Source of the DNA: Palaemon carinicauda
Taxonomy: Eukaryota > Arthropoda > Malacostraca > Decapoda > Palaemonidae
DNA length: 64,000 bases
Reading direction: 5' to 3'
Assembly (NCBI RefSeq): GCF_036898095.1
Contig: NC_090767.1
Span: 34,232,480 to 34,296,479 of the forward strand
In this document: positions 21,301-34,429 of the stretch, one piece after another
Layout: every line of letters starts with the position of its first letter
Numbering within the stretch: position 1 is the first letter of the stretch
Made by a program: the position numbers and the translations under genes
The notes under the pieces: generated by a model
The model's database searches: none
What the model was told of the DNA's origin: nothing
The model's input: the letters and a program-made list of their open reading frames with translations, nothing else

Positions 21301-24204
21301 AAAGGCAAAAAAGGCCGGACTTTGCTCGAAAGGCAAAAAAGGCCGGACTTCACTACGGAAGGCAAAAAAGGCCTGACTTCGCTCCGAAAGGCAAAAAAGG
21401 CCGGACTTGCTCCAAGAGGCAAAAAAGGCCGGACTTCGCTCCGAAAGACAAAAAGGCCGGACTTCGCTCCGAAAGACAAAAAAGGCCGGACTTCGCTCCG
21501 AAAGGCAAAAAAAGGCCGGACTTCGCTCCTGAAAGACAAAAAAAGGCCGGACTTCGCTCCGAAAGGCAAAAAATGCTGGGACTTCGCTCCGAGAGGCAAA
21601 AAAGGCCGGACTTCGCTCCGAAAAGAAAAAAGGCCGGACTTCGCTCCGAAAGACAAAAAAGGCCGGACTTCGCTCCGAAAGACAAAAAGGCCGGACTTCG
21701 CTCCAAAAGGCAAAAAAGGCCAGACTTCGCTCCGAAAAGGCAAAAAAGGCCGGACTTCGCTCCGAAAGACAAAAAAGGCCGGACTTCGCTCCGAAAGCGA
21801 AAAAGGCCGGACTTCGCTCCGAAAGGCGAAAAAGGCCGGACTTCGCTCCGAAAGACAAAAAAGGCCGGACTTGCTCCAAAGGCAAAAAAGGCCGGACTTC
21901 GCTCCGAAAGACAAAAAAGGGCGGACTTCGCTCCAAAAGATAAAAAAGGCCGGACTTCGCTCCGCAAGGCAAAAAAGGCCTGGACTTCGCTCCTGAAAGA
22001 CAAAAAAGGCCGGACTTCGCTCCGAAAGACAAAAAGGCTGGACTTCGCTCCGAAGGCAAAAAAGGCCGGACTTCGCTCCGAAAAGCAAAAAAGGCCGGAC
22101 TTCGCTCCGAAAGACAAAAAAGGCCGGACTTCGCTCCGAAAGACAAAAAGGCCGGACTTCGCTAAAGGCAAAAAAGGCCGACTTTGCTCCGAACAAAAAA
22201 AGGCCGGACTTGCTCGAAAGCAAAAAAGGCCGGACTTTGCTCGAAGGCAAAAAAGGCCGGACTTCGCTCCGAAAGGCAAAAAGGCCGGACTTCTCTCCGA
22301 AAGGCAAAAAAGGCTGGACCTTCGCTCGAGAGACAAAAAAGGCGCGGACTTCGCTCCGAGAGGCAAAAAAGGCCGGACTTTGCTCCGCAAGGCAAAAAAG
22401 GCCGGACTTCGCTCGAAAGACAAAAAAGGCCGGACTTCGCTCCGAAAGACAAAAATGGCCGGATTTCGCTCCATAGAGGCAAAAAAGGCCGGACTTCCTC
22501 CAAAAGCAAAAAAGGCCGGACTTCGCTCCGAAAGACAAAAAAGGCCGGACTTCGCTCCGAAAGACAAAAATGGCCGGACTTCGCTCAGAAAGGCAAAAAA
22601 GGCCAGACTTCGCTCCGAAAGACAAAAAAGGCCGGACTTCGCCCCGAAAGACAAAAAAGGCCGGACTTTGCTCCGAAAGGCGAAAAAGGCCGGACTTCGC
22701 TCCGAAAGGCGAAAAAGGCCGGACTTCTCTCCGAAAGGCAAAAAAGGCTGGACCTCGCTCAGAGAGACAAAAAAGGCCGGACTTCGCTCCGAGAGGCAAA
22801 AAAGGCCGGACTTTGCTCCGTAAGGCAAAAAAGGCCGGATTTCGCTCCGAAAGACGAAAAAGGCCGGACTTCGCTCTGGGAGACAAAAAAGGCCGGATTT
22901 CGCTCCATAAGGAAAAAAAGGCCTGACTTCCCTCCAAAAGGCAAAAAAGGATGGACTGTGGTCCGAGAGGCAGTAAAGGCCGGACTTCGCTACGAGAGGC
23001 AAAAAAGGCCGGACTTCGTTCCGAAAGACAAAAAAGGCCGGACTCTGCTCCAAAAGATATAAAAGACTGGACTTCACTCCGAAAGGCAAAAAAGGCCGGA
23101 CTTCACTCTGAAAGACTAAAAAGGCCGGACTTCGCTCCGAAAGACGAAAAAGGCCAGACTTTGCTCCGAAAGGAAAAAAAGCCGGACTTCGCTCCGGGAG
23201 ACAACAAAGGCCAGACTTCGCTCCAGAAGGCTAAAAAGGCCGGACTTCCCTCCAAAAGGCAAAAAAGGCCGGACTTTGCTCCGAGAGGCGAAAAAGGCTG
23301 GACTTCGCTCCGAGGTGCAAAAAAGGCCGGACTTCGCTCTGAAAGACAAAAAAGGCTGGACTTCTTTCCTAAAGGCAAAAAAGGCCGCACTTTGCTCTGA
23401 AAGGCAAAAAAGGCAGGACTTTGCTTCGAAACGCAAAAAAGAGCGGACTTCACTCCGGAAGGCAAAAACGGCCTGACTTCGCTCCGAAAGGCAAAAAAGG
23501 CCGGACTTTGCTCCAAGAGGCAAAAAAGGCCGGACTTCGCTCCACAAGGCGAAAAAGGCCGGACTTAGCTCCGAAAGACAAAAAAAGGCCGGACTTCGCT
23601 CCGAAAGACAAAAAAGGCAGGACTTCGCTCAGAAAGGCAAAAAATGCCAGACTTCGCTCCGGAACACAAAAAAGGCTTGACTTCGCTCCGAAAGACAAAA
23701 ATGGCCGGACTTCGCTCCGAAAGGCGAAAAAGGCCGGACTTCCCTCCGAAAGGCAATAAAGGCTGGACCTCGCTCAGAGAGACAAAAATGGCCAAACTTC
23801 GCTCCGAAAGGCAAAAAAGGCCGGACTTCGCTCCGAAAGGCGAAAAAGGTCAGACTTCGCTCCGAAAGACGAAAAAGGCCGTACTTCGCTCCGGGAGACA
23901 AAAAAGGCCGGACTTCGCTCCAAAAGGCGAAAAAGGCCTGACTTCCCTCCAAAAGGCAAAAAAGGATGGACTGTGCTCCGAGAGGCAAGAAAGGCCGGAC
24001 TTCGCTCCGAAAGGCAAAAAGGCTGGACTTTGCTCCGAAAGACAAAAAAGGCCGGACTTCGCTCCAAAAGATAAAAAAGGCCGGACTTCACTCCGGAAGT
24101 CAAAAAAGGCCGGACTTCCCTCCGAAAGGCAATAAAGGCTGGACCTCGCTCAGAGAGACAAAAATGGCCAGACTTCGCTCCGAAAGGCAAAAAAGGCCGG
24201 ACTT

Positions 24205-26530
24205 CGCTCCGAAAGGCGAAAAAGGTCAGACTTCGCTCCGAAAGACGAAAAAGGCCGGACTTCACTCCGGGAGACAAAAAAGGCCGGACTTCGCTCCAAA
24301 AGGCGAAAAAAGCCTGACTTCCCTCCAAAAGGCAAAAAAGGATGGACTGTGCTCCGAGAGGCAGGAAAGGCCGGACTTTGCTTCAAAAGGCAAAAAGGCC
24401 GGACTTCACTCCAAAAGGCAAAAAAGGCCGGACTTCTCTCTGAAAGACTAAAAAGGCCGGACTTCGCTCCGAAAGACGAAAAAGGCCGGACTTCGCTCCG
24501 AAAGGAAAAAATGCCGGACTTCGCTTCGGGAGACAACAAAGGCCGGACTTCGCTCCAAAAGGCGAAAAAGGCCGGACATCCCTCCAAAAGGCAAAAAAGG
24601 ATGGACTGTGCTGCGAGAGGCAGAAAAGGCCGGACTTCGCTCCGGGAGACAAAAAAGGCAGGACTCCGCTCCAAAAGATGAAAAAGGCCGGACTTCCCTC
24701 CAAAAGGCAAAAAAGGATGGACTGGGCTCCGAGAGGCAGAAAAGGCCGGACTTCGCTCCGAGAGGCAAAAAAGGCCAGACTTCGCTCCAAAAGACAAAAA
24801 AGGCCGGACTTCCCTCCGAAAGATAAAAAAGGTCGGACTTCAGTCCGAAAGGCGAAAAAGGCCGGACTTCGCTCTGAAAGACAAGAAAGGAAGGACTTCG
24901 CTCCGAAAGACAAAAAAGGCCGGACTTTGCTCCGAAAGGAAAAAAAGCCGGACTTCGCTCCGGGAGACAACAAAGGCCGGACTTCGCTCCAGAAGGCGAA
25001 AAAGGCCGGACTTCCCTCCAAAAGGAAAAAAGGCCGGACTTGCTCCGAGAGGCAAAAAAGGCCGGACTTCGCTCCGAGGTGCAAAAAAGGCCGGACTTCG
25101 CTCTGAAAGACAAAAAAGGCTGGACTTCTTTCCTAAAGGCAAAAAAGGCCGCACTTTGCTCTGAAAGGCAAAAAAAGGCTGGACTTTGCTTCGAAACGCA
25201 AAAAAGACCGGACTTCACTACGGAAGGCAAAAAAGGCCTGACTTCGCTCCGAAAGGCAAAAATGGCCGGACTTTGCTCCAAGAGGCAAAAAAGGCCGGAC
25301 TTCGCTCTGAAAGGCAAAAAAGGCCGGACTTGCTCCGAAAGACAAAAAAAGGCCGGACTTCGCTCCGAAAGACAAAAAAGGCAGGACTTCGCTCAGAAAG
25401 GCAAAAAATGCCAGACTTCGCTCCGGAACACAAAAAAGGCTTGACTTCACTCCGAAAGACAAAAATGGCCGGACTTCGCTCCGAAAGACAAAAAAGGCCG
25501 GACTTCCCTCCGAAAGGCAAAAAAGGCTGAACCTCGCTCAGTGACACAAAAAAGGCCGGACTTCGCTCCGGAAGGCAAAAAAGGCCGGAATTCGCTCCGA
25601 AAGGCAAAAAGGCCGGACTTCGCTCCGAAAGACGAAAAAGGCCGGACTTCGCTCCAGGAGACAAAAAAGGCCGGACTTCGCTCCAAAAGGCGAAAAAGGC
25701 CTGACTTCCCTCCAAAAGGCAAAAAAGGATGGACTGTGCTCCGAAACGCAAAAAAGATCGGACTCCACTCCGGAAGGCAAAAAGGCCGGACTTCGCTCCG
25801 AAAGGCAAAAAAGGCCGGACTTTGCTCCGAGATGCCAAAAAGGCCGGACTTCGCTCGGAAAGGCAAAAAAGGCCGGACTTCGCTTTAAAAGACAAAAAAG
25901 GCTGGACTTCGCTCCGGAAGACAAAAAAGGCTGGACTTCATTCAGAAAGGCAAAAAAGGCCAGACTTTCGCTCCAAAAGACAAAAAAGGCCGGACTTTGC
26001 TCCGAAAGACAAAAAAGGCCGGACTTTGCTCCGAAAGGCGAAAAAGGCCGGACTTCCCTCCGAAAGGCAAAAAAGGATGGAATTCGCTCAGAGAGACAAA
26101 AAAGGCCGGACTTCGCTCAAAAAGGCAAAAAAGGCCGGACTTTGCTCCGCAAGGCAAAAAAGGCCGGACTTCGCTCTGAAAGACGAAAAAGGCCGGACTT
26201 CGCTCTGGGAGACAAAAAAGGACGGACTTCGCCCCAAAAGGCGAAAAAGGCCTTACTTCCCTCCAAAAGGCAAAAAAGGATGGACTGTGCTCCGAGAGGC
26301 AGTAAAGGCCGGACTTCGCTACAAGAGGCAAAAAAGGCCGGACTTTGCTCCGAAAGACAAAAAAGGCCGGACTTCCCTCCAAAGATAAAAAAGGCCGGAC
26401 TCCACTCCGAAAGGCAAAAAAGGCCGGACTTCGCTCTGAAAGACTAAAAAGGCCGGACTTCGCTCCGAGAGACAACAAAGGCTGGACTTCGCTCCAAAAG
26501 GCGAAAAAGGCCGGACTTCCCTCCAAAAGG
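24205..26530. repeat. Higher-order block, copy 2
   Basis: Same marker order as copy 1: GGCAGGAAAGG at 24360, GGATGGACTG at 24599 and 24715, TTCTTTCCT at 25124 and the ACTTCATT marker at 25941. It stays collinear with copy 3 (offset 4,053-4,056) over more than 2 kb with very few differences. Confidence 0.85.
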
Positions 26531-27825
26531 CAAAAAAGGATGGACTGTGCTCCGAGAGGCAGAAAAGGCCGGACTTCGCTCCGGGAGACAAAAAAGGCTG
26601 GACTTCACTCTTATAGGCAAAAAAGGCCGGACTTTGCTCTGAAAGGCAAAAAAGGCTGGACTTTGCTCCGAAACGCAAAAAAGATCGGACTCCACTCCGG
26701 AAGGCAAAAAGGCCGGACTTCGCTCCGAAAGGCAAAAAAGGCCGGACTTTGCTCCGAGAGGCAAAAAAGGCTGGACTTCGCTCCGAAAGGCAAAAAAGGC
26801 CGGTGTTCGCTCCGAAAGACAAAAAAGTCCGGACTTTGCCCTGAAAGACAAAAAAGGCCAGATTTCGCTCAGAAAGTCAAAAAAGGCCAGACTTCGCTCC
26901 GGAAGACAAAAAAGGCCGGACTTTGCTCCAAAAGACAAAAAAGGCCGGACTTCGCTCCGAAAGGCAAAAAAGGCCGGACTTCGCTCCGAAAGACGAAAAA
27001 GGCCGGACTTCGCTACGAGAGGAAAAAAAGGCCGGACTTCGCTCCGAAAGACAAAAAAGGCCGGACTTCGCTCCGAAAGACAAAAAAGGCCGGACTTCGC
27101 TCCAAAAGATAAAAAAGGCCGGACTTCACTCCGAAAGGCAAAAAAATGCCGGACTTCGCTCTGAAAGACTAAAAAGGCCGGACTTCGCTCCGAAAGACGA
27201 AAAAGGCCGGACTTCGCTCTGAGAGGAAAAAAAGCCGGACTTCGCTCCGGGAGACAACAAAGGCCGGACTTCGCTCCAAAAGGCGAAAAGGCCGGACTTC
27301 CCTCCAAAAGGCAAAAAACGGATGAACTGTGCTCCGAGAGGCAGAAAAGGCCGGACTTCGCTCCGAGAAGCAAAAAAGGCCAGACTTCGCTCCAAAAGAC
27401 AAAAAAGGCCGGACTTCCCTCCGAAAGATAAAAAAGGTCGGACTTCAGTCCGAAAGGCGAAAAAGGCCGGAATTCGCTCTGAAAGACAAGAAAGGAAGGA
27501 CTCCGCTCCGAAAGACAAAAAAGGCCGGACTTCGCTCCGGGAGACAACAAAGGCCGGACTTCGCTCCGGGAGACAACAAAGGCCGGACTTCGCTCCAGAA
27601 GGCGAAAAAGGCCGGACTTCCCTCCAGAAGGCAAAAAAGGCCGGACTTTGCTCCGAGAGACAAAAAAGGCCGGACTTCGCTCCGAGGAGACAACAAAGGC
27701 CAGACTTCGCTCCAAAAGGCGAAAAGGCCGGACTTCCCTCCAAAAGGCAAAAAACGGATGAACTGTGCTCCGAGAGTCAGAAAAGGCCGGACTTCGCTCC
27801 GAGAAGCAAAAAAGGCCAGACTTCG

Positions 27826-30540
27826 CTCCAAAAGACAAAAAAGGCCGGACTTCCCTCCGAAAGATAAAAAAGGTCGGACTTCAGTCCGAAAGGCGAAAAA
27901 GGCCGGACTTCGCTCTGAAAGACAAGAAAGGAAGGACTCCGCTCCGAAAGACAAAAAAGGCCGGACTTTGCTCCGAAAGGAAAAAAAGCCGGACTTCGCT
28001 CCGGGAGACAACAAAGGCCGGACTTCGCTCCAGAAGGCGAAAAAGGCCGGACTTCCCTCCAAAAGGCAAAAAAGGCCGGACTTTGCTCCGAGAGACAAAA
28101 AAGGCCGGACTTCGCTCCGAGGTGCAAAAAAGGCCGGACTTCGCTCTGAAAGACAAAAAAGGCTGGACTTCTTTCCTAAAGGCAAAAAAGGCCGGACTTC
28201 ACCCCGGAAGGCAAAAAAGGCCGGACTTCACTCCGGAAGGCAAAAAAGGCCGGACTTCCCTCCGAAAGGCGAAAAAGGTCAGACTTCGCTCCGAAAGACG
28301 AAAAAGGCCGGACTTCACTCCGGGAGACAAAAAAGGCCGGACTTCGCTCCAAAAGGCGAAAAAAGCCTGACTTCCCTCCAAAAGGCAAAAAAGGATGGAC
28401 TGTGCTCCGAGAGGCAGGAAAGGCCGGACTTTGCTTCAAAAGGCAAAAAGGCCGGACTTCACTCCAAAAGGCAAAAAAGGCCGGACTTCTCTCTGAAAGA
28501 CTAAAAAGGCCGGACTTCGCTCCGAAAGACGAAAAAGGCCGGACTTCGCTCCGAAAGGAAAAAATGCCGGACTTCGCTTCGGGAGACAACAAAGGCCGGA
28601 CTTCGCTCCAAAAGGTGAAAAAGGCCGGACATCCCTCCAAAAGGCAAAAAAGGATGGACTGTGCTGCGAGAGGCAGAAAAGGCCGGACTTCGCTCCGGGA
28701 GACAAAAAAGGCAGGACTCCGCTCCAAAAGACGAAAAAGGCCGGACTTCCCTCCAAAAGGCAAAAAAGGATGGACTGTGCTCCGAGAGGCAGAAAAGGCC
28801 GGACTTCGCTCCGAGAGGCAAAAAAGGCCAGACTTCGCTCCGAAAGACAAAAAAGGACGGACTTCCCTCCGAAAGATAAAAAAGGTCGGACTTCAGTCCG
28901 AAAGCCGAAAAAGGCCGGACTTCGCTCTGAAAGACAAGAAAGGAAGGACTTCGCTCCGAAAGACAAAAAAGGCCGGACTTTGCTCCGAAAGGAAAAAAAG
29001 CCGGACTTCGCTCCGGGAGACAACAAAGGCCGGACTTCGCTCCAGAAGGCGAAAAAGGCCGGACTTCCCTCCAAAAGGAAAAAAAGGCCGGACTTTGCTC
29101 CGAGAGGCAAAAAAGGCCGGAGTTCGCTCCGAGGTGCAAAAAAGGCCGGACTTCGCTCTGAAAGACAAAAAAGGCTGGACTTCTTTCCTAAAGGCAAAAA
29201 AGGCCGCACTTTGCTCTGAAAGGCAAAAAAAGGCTGGACTTTGCTTCGAAACGCAAAAAAGACCGGACTTCACTACGGAAGGCAAAAAAGGCCTGACTTC
29301 GCTCCGAAAGGCAAAAATGGCAGGACTTTGCTCCAAGAGGCAAAAAAGGCCGGACTTCGCTCCGAAAGGCAAAAAAGGCCGGACTTTGCTCCGAAAGACA
29401 AAAAAAGGCCGGACTTCGCTCCGAAAGACAAAAAAGGCAGGACTTCGCTCAGAAAGGCAAAAAATGCCAGACTTCGCTCCGGAACACAAAAAAGGCTTGA
29501 CTTCACTCCGAAAGACAAAAATGGCCGGACTTCGCTCCGAAAGGACAAAAAGGCCGGACTTCCCTCCGAAAGGCAAAAAAGGCTGAACCTCGCTCAGTGA
29601 CACAAAAAAGGCCGGACTTCGCTCCGGAAGGCAAAAAAGGCCGGAATTCGCTCCGAAAGGCAAAAAGGCCGGACTTCGCTCCGAAAGACGAAAAAGGCCG
29701 GACTTCGCTCCGGGAGACAAAAAAGGCCGGACTTCGCTCCAAAAGGCGAAAAAGGCCTGACTTCCCTCCAAAAGGCAAAAAAGGATGGACTGTGCTCCGA
29801 AACGCAAAAAAGATCGGACTCCACTCCGGAAGGCAAAAAGGCCGGACTTCGCTCCGAAAGGCAAAAAAGGCCGGACTTTGCTCCGAGATGCCAAAAAGGC
29901 CGGACTTCGCTCGGAAAGGCAAAAAAGGCCGGACTTCGCTTTAAAAGACAAAAAAGGCTGGACTTCGCTCCGGAAGACAAAAAAGGCTGGACTTCATTCA
30001 GAAAGGCAAAAAAGGCCAGACTTTCGCTCCAAAAGACAAAAAAGGCCGGACTTTGCTCCGAAAGACAAAAAAGGCCGGACTTTGCTCCGAAAGGCGAAAA
30101 AGGCCGGACTTCCCTCCGAAAGGCAAAAAAGGCTGGAATTCGCTCAGAGAGACAAAAAAGGCCGGACTTCGCTCAAAAAGGCAAAAAAAGGCCGGACTTT
30201 GCTCCGAAAGGCAAAAAAGGCCGGACTTCGCTCCGAAAGACGAAAAAGGCCGGACTTCGCTCTGGGAGACAAAAAAGGACGGACTTCGCCCCAAAAGGCG
30301 AAAAAGGCCTTACTTCCCTCCAAAAGGCAAAAAAGGATGGACTGTGCTCCGAGAGGCAGTAAAGGCCGGACTTCGCTACAAGAGGCAAAAAAGGCCGGAC
30401 TTCGCTCCGAAAGACAAAAAAGGCCGGACTTCGCTCTGAAAGACTAAAAAGGCCGGACTTCGCTCCGAGAGCAACAAAGGCTGGACTTCGCTCCAAAAGG
30501 CGAAAAAGGCCGGACTTCCCTCCAAAAGGCAAAAAAGGAT
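27826..30540. repeat. Higher-order block, copy 3
   Basis: Collinear with copy 1 from 27826 (equivalent to 16011 onward, offset about 11,810-11,817) and with copy 2 from about 28255. Markers at 28413, 29179 and 29997. It contains two TTCTTTCCT units 1,011 bp apart (28168, 29179), the same distance as in copy 1 (16353, 17364). Confidence 0.85.
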
Positions 30541-33500
30541 GGACTGTGCTCCGAGAGGCAGAAAAGGCCGGACTTCGCTCCGAGACAAAAAAGGCTGGAC
30601 TTCACTCCTATAGGCAAAAAAGGCCGGACTTTCGCTCTGAAAGGCAAAAAAGGCTGGACTTTGCTCCGAAACGCAAAAAAGATCGGACTCCACTCCGGAA
30701 GGCAAAAAGGCCGGACTTCGCTCCAAAGGCAAAAAAGGCCGGACTTCCCTCCAAAAGGCAAAAAAGGCCGGACTGCTCCTAAGAGGCAAAAAGGCCGGAC
30801 TTCGCTCCGGGAGACAAAAAAGGCCGGACTTCGCTCCTGAAAGACAAAAAAGGCCGGACTTCCTCCAAAAGGCAAAAAAGGATGGACTTGCTCCAAAGGT
30901 AAAAAGGCCGGACTTCGCTCCGAAAGGCAAAAAAGGCCGGACTTCGCTCCAAAAGACAAAAAAGGCCGGACTTCCTCCGAAAAAAAAAAGGCCGGACTTC
31001 ACTCCGAAAGGCAAAAAAGGCTGGACTTCGCTCAAAGACAAAAAAGGCCGGACTTCGCTCCGAAAGACAAAAAAGGCCGGACTTCGCTCCAAAAGATAAA
31101 AAAGGCCGGACTTCGCTCCGAAAGGCAAAAAAGGCTGGACTTCGCTCTGGAAGACAAAAAAGCCGGACTTCGCTCCGAAAGACAAAAATGGCCTGGACTT
31201 CGCTCCGAAGGCAAAAAAGGCCGGACTTCGCTCCGAAAAGCAAAAAAGGCCGGACTTCGCTCCGAAAGACAAAAAAGGCCGGACTTCGCTCCGAAAGACA
31301 AAAAAGGCCGGACTTCGCTCCGAAAGGCAAAAAAGGCCAGACTTCGCTCCGAAAGACAAAAAAGGCCGGACTTCGCTCCGAAAGACAAAAAAGGCCGGAC
31401 TTCGCTCCGAAAGGCGAAAAAGGCCGGACTTCGCTCCGAAAGGCGAAAAAGGCCGGACTTCTCTCCGAAAGGCAAAAAAGGCTAGACCTCGCTCAGAGAG
31501 ACAAAAAGGCCGGACTTCGCTCCAAGAGGCAAAAAAGGCCGGACTTGCTCCGTAAGGCAAAAAAGGCCGGATTTCGCTCCGAAAGACGAAAAAGGCCGGA
31601 CTTCGCTCTGGGAGACAAAAAAGGCCGGACTTCGCTCCAAAGGCAAAAAAGGCCTGACTTCCCTCCAAAAGGCAAAAAAGGATGGACTGTGGTCCGAGAG
31701 GCAGTAAAGGCCGGACTTCGCTCCGAAAGAGGCAAAAAAGGCCGGACTTCGTTCCGAAAGACAAAAAAGGCCGGACTTCTGCTCCAAAAGATAAAAAGCC
31801 TGGACTTCACTCCGAAAGGCAAAAAAGGCCGGACTTCACTCCTGAAAGACTAAAAAGGCCGGACTTCGCTCCGAAAGACGAAAAAGGCCGAACTTCGCTC
31901 CGAAAGGAAAAAAGGCCGGACTTCGCTGAGACAAAAAGGCGGACTTCGCTCCAAAAGCGAAAAAGGCCGGACTTCCCTCCAAAAGGAAAAAAAAGGAAGG
32001 ACTGTGCTCTAAGAGGCAAAAAGGCCGGACTTCGCTCCGGGAGACAAAAAAGGCGGACTTCGCTCCAAAAGCGAAAAAGGCCGGACTTCCCTCCAAAAGG
32101 CAAAAAAGGATGGACTGTGCTCCAAGAGGAGAAAAGGCCGGACTTCGCTCCGAAAGGCAAAAAAGGCGGACTTCGCTCCAAAAGACAAAAAAGGCCGGAC
32201 TTCCCTCCGAAAGAAAAAAGGCCAGACTTCGCTCCGAAAGGCAAAAAAGGCCGGACTTCGCTCGAAAGACAAAAAGGCCGGACTTCGCTCCGAAAGACAA
32301 AAAAGGCCGGACTTGCTCCGAAAGGAAAAAAAGGCCGGACTTCGCTCCGGGAGACAAAAAGGCCGGACTTCGCTCCGAAGGCTAAAAAGGCCGGACTTCC
32401 TCCAAAAGGCAAAAAAGGCCGGACTTTGCTCCGAGAGGCGAAAAAGGCCGGACTTCGCTCCGAGGGCAAAAAAGGCCGGACTTCGCTCTGAAAGACAAAA
32501 AGGCCGGACTTCTCCGAAAGGCAAAAAAGGCCGGACTTTGCTCTGAAAGGCAAAAAAGGCTGGACTTCGCTCGAAAGCAAAAAAGGCCGGACTTCGCTCC
32601 GAAGGCAAAAAGGCCTGACTTCGCTCCGAAAGGCAAAAAAGGCCGGACTTTGCTCCAAGAGGCAAAAAAGGCCGGACTTCGCTCCACAAGGCAAAAAAGG
32701 CCGGACTTAGCTCCGAAAGACAAAAAAGGCCGGACTTCGCTCCGAAAGACAAAAAAGGCCGGACTTCGCTCCGGAACACAAAAAAGGCCGGACTTCGCTC
32801 CGAAAGACAAAAAGGCCGGACTTTGCTCCGAAAGGCAAAAAAGGCCGGACTTCCTCCGAAAGGCAATAAAGGCTGGACTCGCTCAGAGAGACAAAAAGGC
32901 CAAACTTCGCTCCGAAAGGCAAAAAAGGCCGGACTTCGCTCCGAAAGGCGAAAAAGGCCAGACTTCGCTCCGAAAGACGAAAAAGGCCGACTTCGCTCAG
33001 GGAGACAAAAAAGGCCGGACTTCGCTCCAAAAGGCGAAAAAGGCCTGACTTCCCTCCAAAAGGCAAAAAAGGATGGACTGTGCTCCGAGAGGCAAAAGGC
33101 CGGACTTCGCTCCGAAAGGCAAAAAGGCCGGACTTTGCTCCGAAAGACAAAAAAGGCCGGACTTCGCTCCAAAAGATAAAAAAGGCCGGACTTCGCTCCG
33201 AAGGCAAAAAAGGCCGGACTTCCCTCCGAAAGGCAAAAAGGCTGGACCTCGCTCAGAGAGACAAAAATGGCCAGACTTCGCTCCGAAAGGCAAAAAAGGC
33301 CGGACTTCGCTCCAAAAGGCGAAAAAGGTCGGACTTCGCTCCGAAAGACGAAAAAGGCCGGACTTCACTCCGGGAGACAAAAAAGGCCGGACTTCGCTCC
33401 AAAAGGCGAAAAAAGGCCTGACTTCCCTCCAAAAGGCAAAAAAGGATGGACTGTGCTCCGAGAGGCAAAAGGCCAGACTTTGCTTCGAAAGGCAAAAAGG

Positions 33501-34429
33501 CCGGACTTCGCTCCAAAAGGCAAAAAAGGCCGGACTTCTCTCTGAAAGACTAAAAAGGCCGGACTTCGCTCCGAAAGACAAAAAAGGCCGGACTTCGCTC
33601 TGGGAGACAAAAAAGGCCGGACTACGCTCCAAAAGGCGAAAAAGGCCGGACTTCCCTCCAAAAGGCAAAAAAGGATGAACTTCGCTCCGAGAGGCAGTAA
33701 AGGCCGGACTTCGCTACGAGAGGAAAAAAGGCCGGACTTCGCTCCGAAAGGCAAAAAAGGCCGGACTTCGCTCCGAAAGACAAAAAAGGCCGGACTTCGC
33801 TCCAAAAGATAAAAAAGGCCGGACTTCGCTCCGAAAGGCAAAAAATGCCGGACTTCGCTCCTGAAAGACTAAAAAGGCCGGACTTCGCTCCTGAAAGACG
33901 AAAAAGGCCGGACTTCGCTCTGAGAGGAAAAAAAGGCCGGACTTCGCTCCGGGAGACAACAAAGGCCGGACTTCGCTCCAAAAGGCGAAAAGGCCGGACT
34001 TCCCTCCAAAAGGCAAAAAAGGATGACTGTGCTCCGAGAGTCAGAAAAGGCCGGACTTCGCTCCGAGAAGCAAAAAAGGCCGGACTTCGCTCCAAAAGAC
34101 AAAAAAGGCCGGACTTCCCTCCGAAAGCAAAAAAGGTCGGACTTCAGTCCGAAAGGCAAAAAGGCCGGACTTCGCTCCTGAAAGACAAAAAGGAAGGACT
34201 CCGCTCCGAAAGACAAAAAAGGCCGGACTTTGCTCCGAAAGGAAAAAAAGGCCGGACTTCGCTCCGGGAGACAAAAAGGCCGGACTTCGCTCCAGAAGGC
34301 GAAAAAGGCCGGACTTCCCTCCAAAAGGCAAAAAAGGCCGGACTTTGCTCCGAGAGACAAAAAAGGCCGGACTTCGCTCCGAGGTGCAAAAAAGGCCGGA
34401 CTTCGCTCCGAAAGACAAAAAAGGCGGAC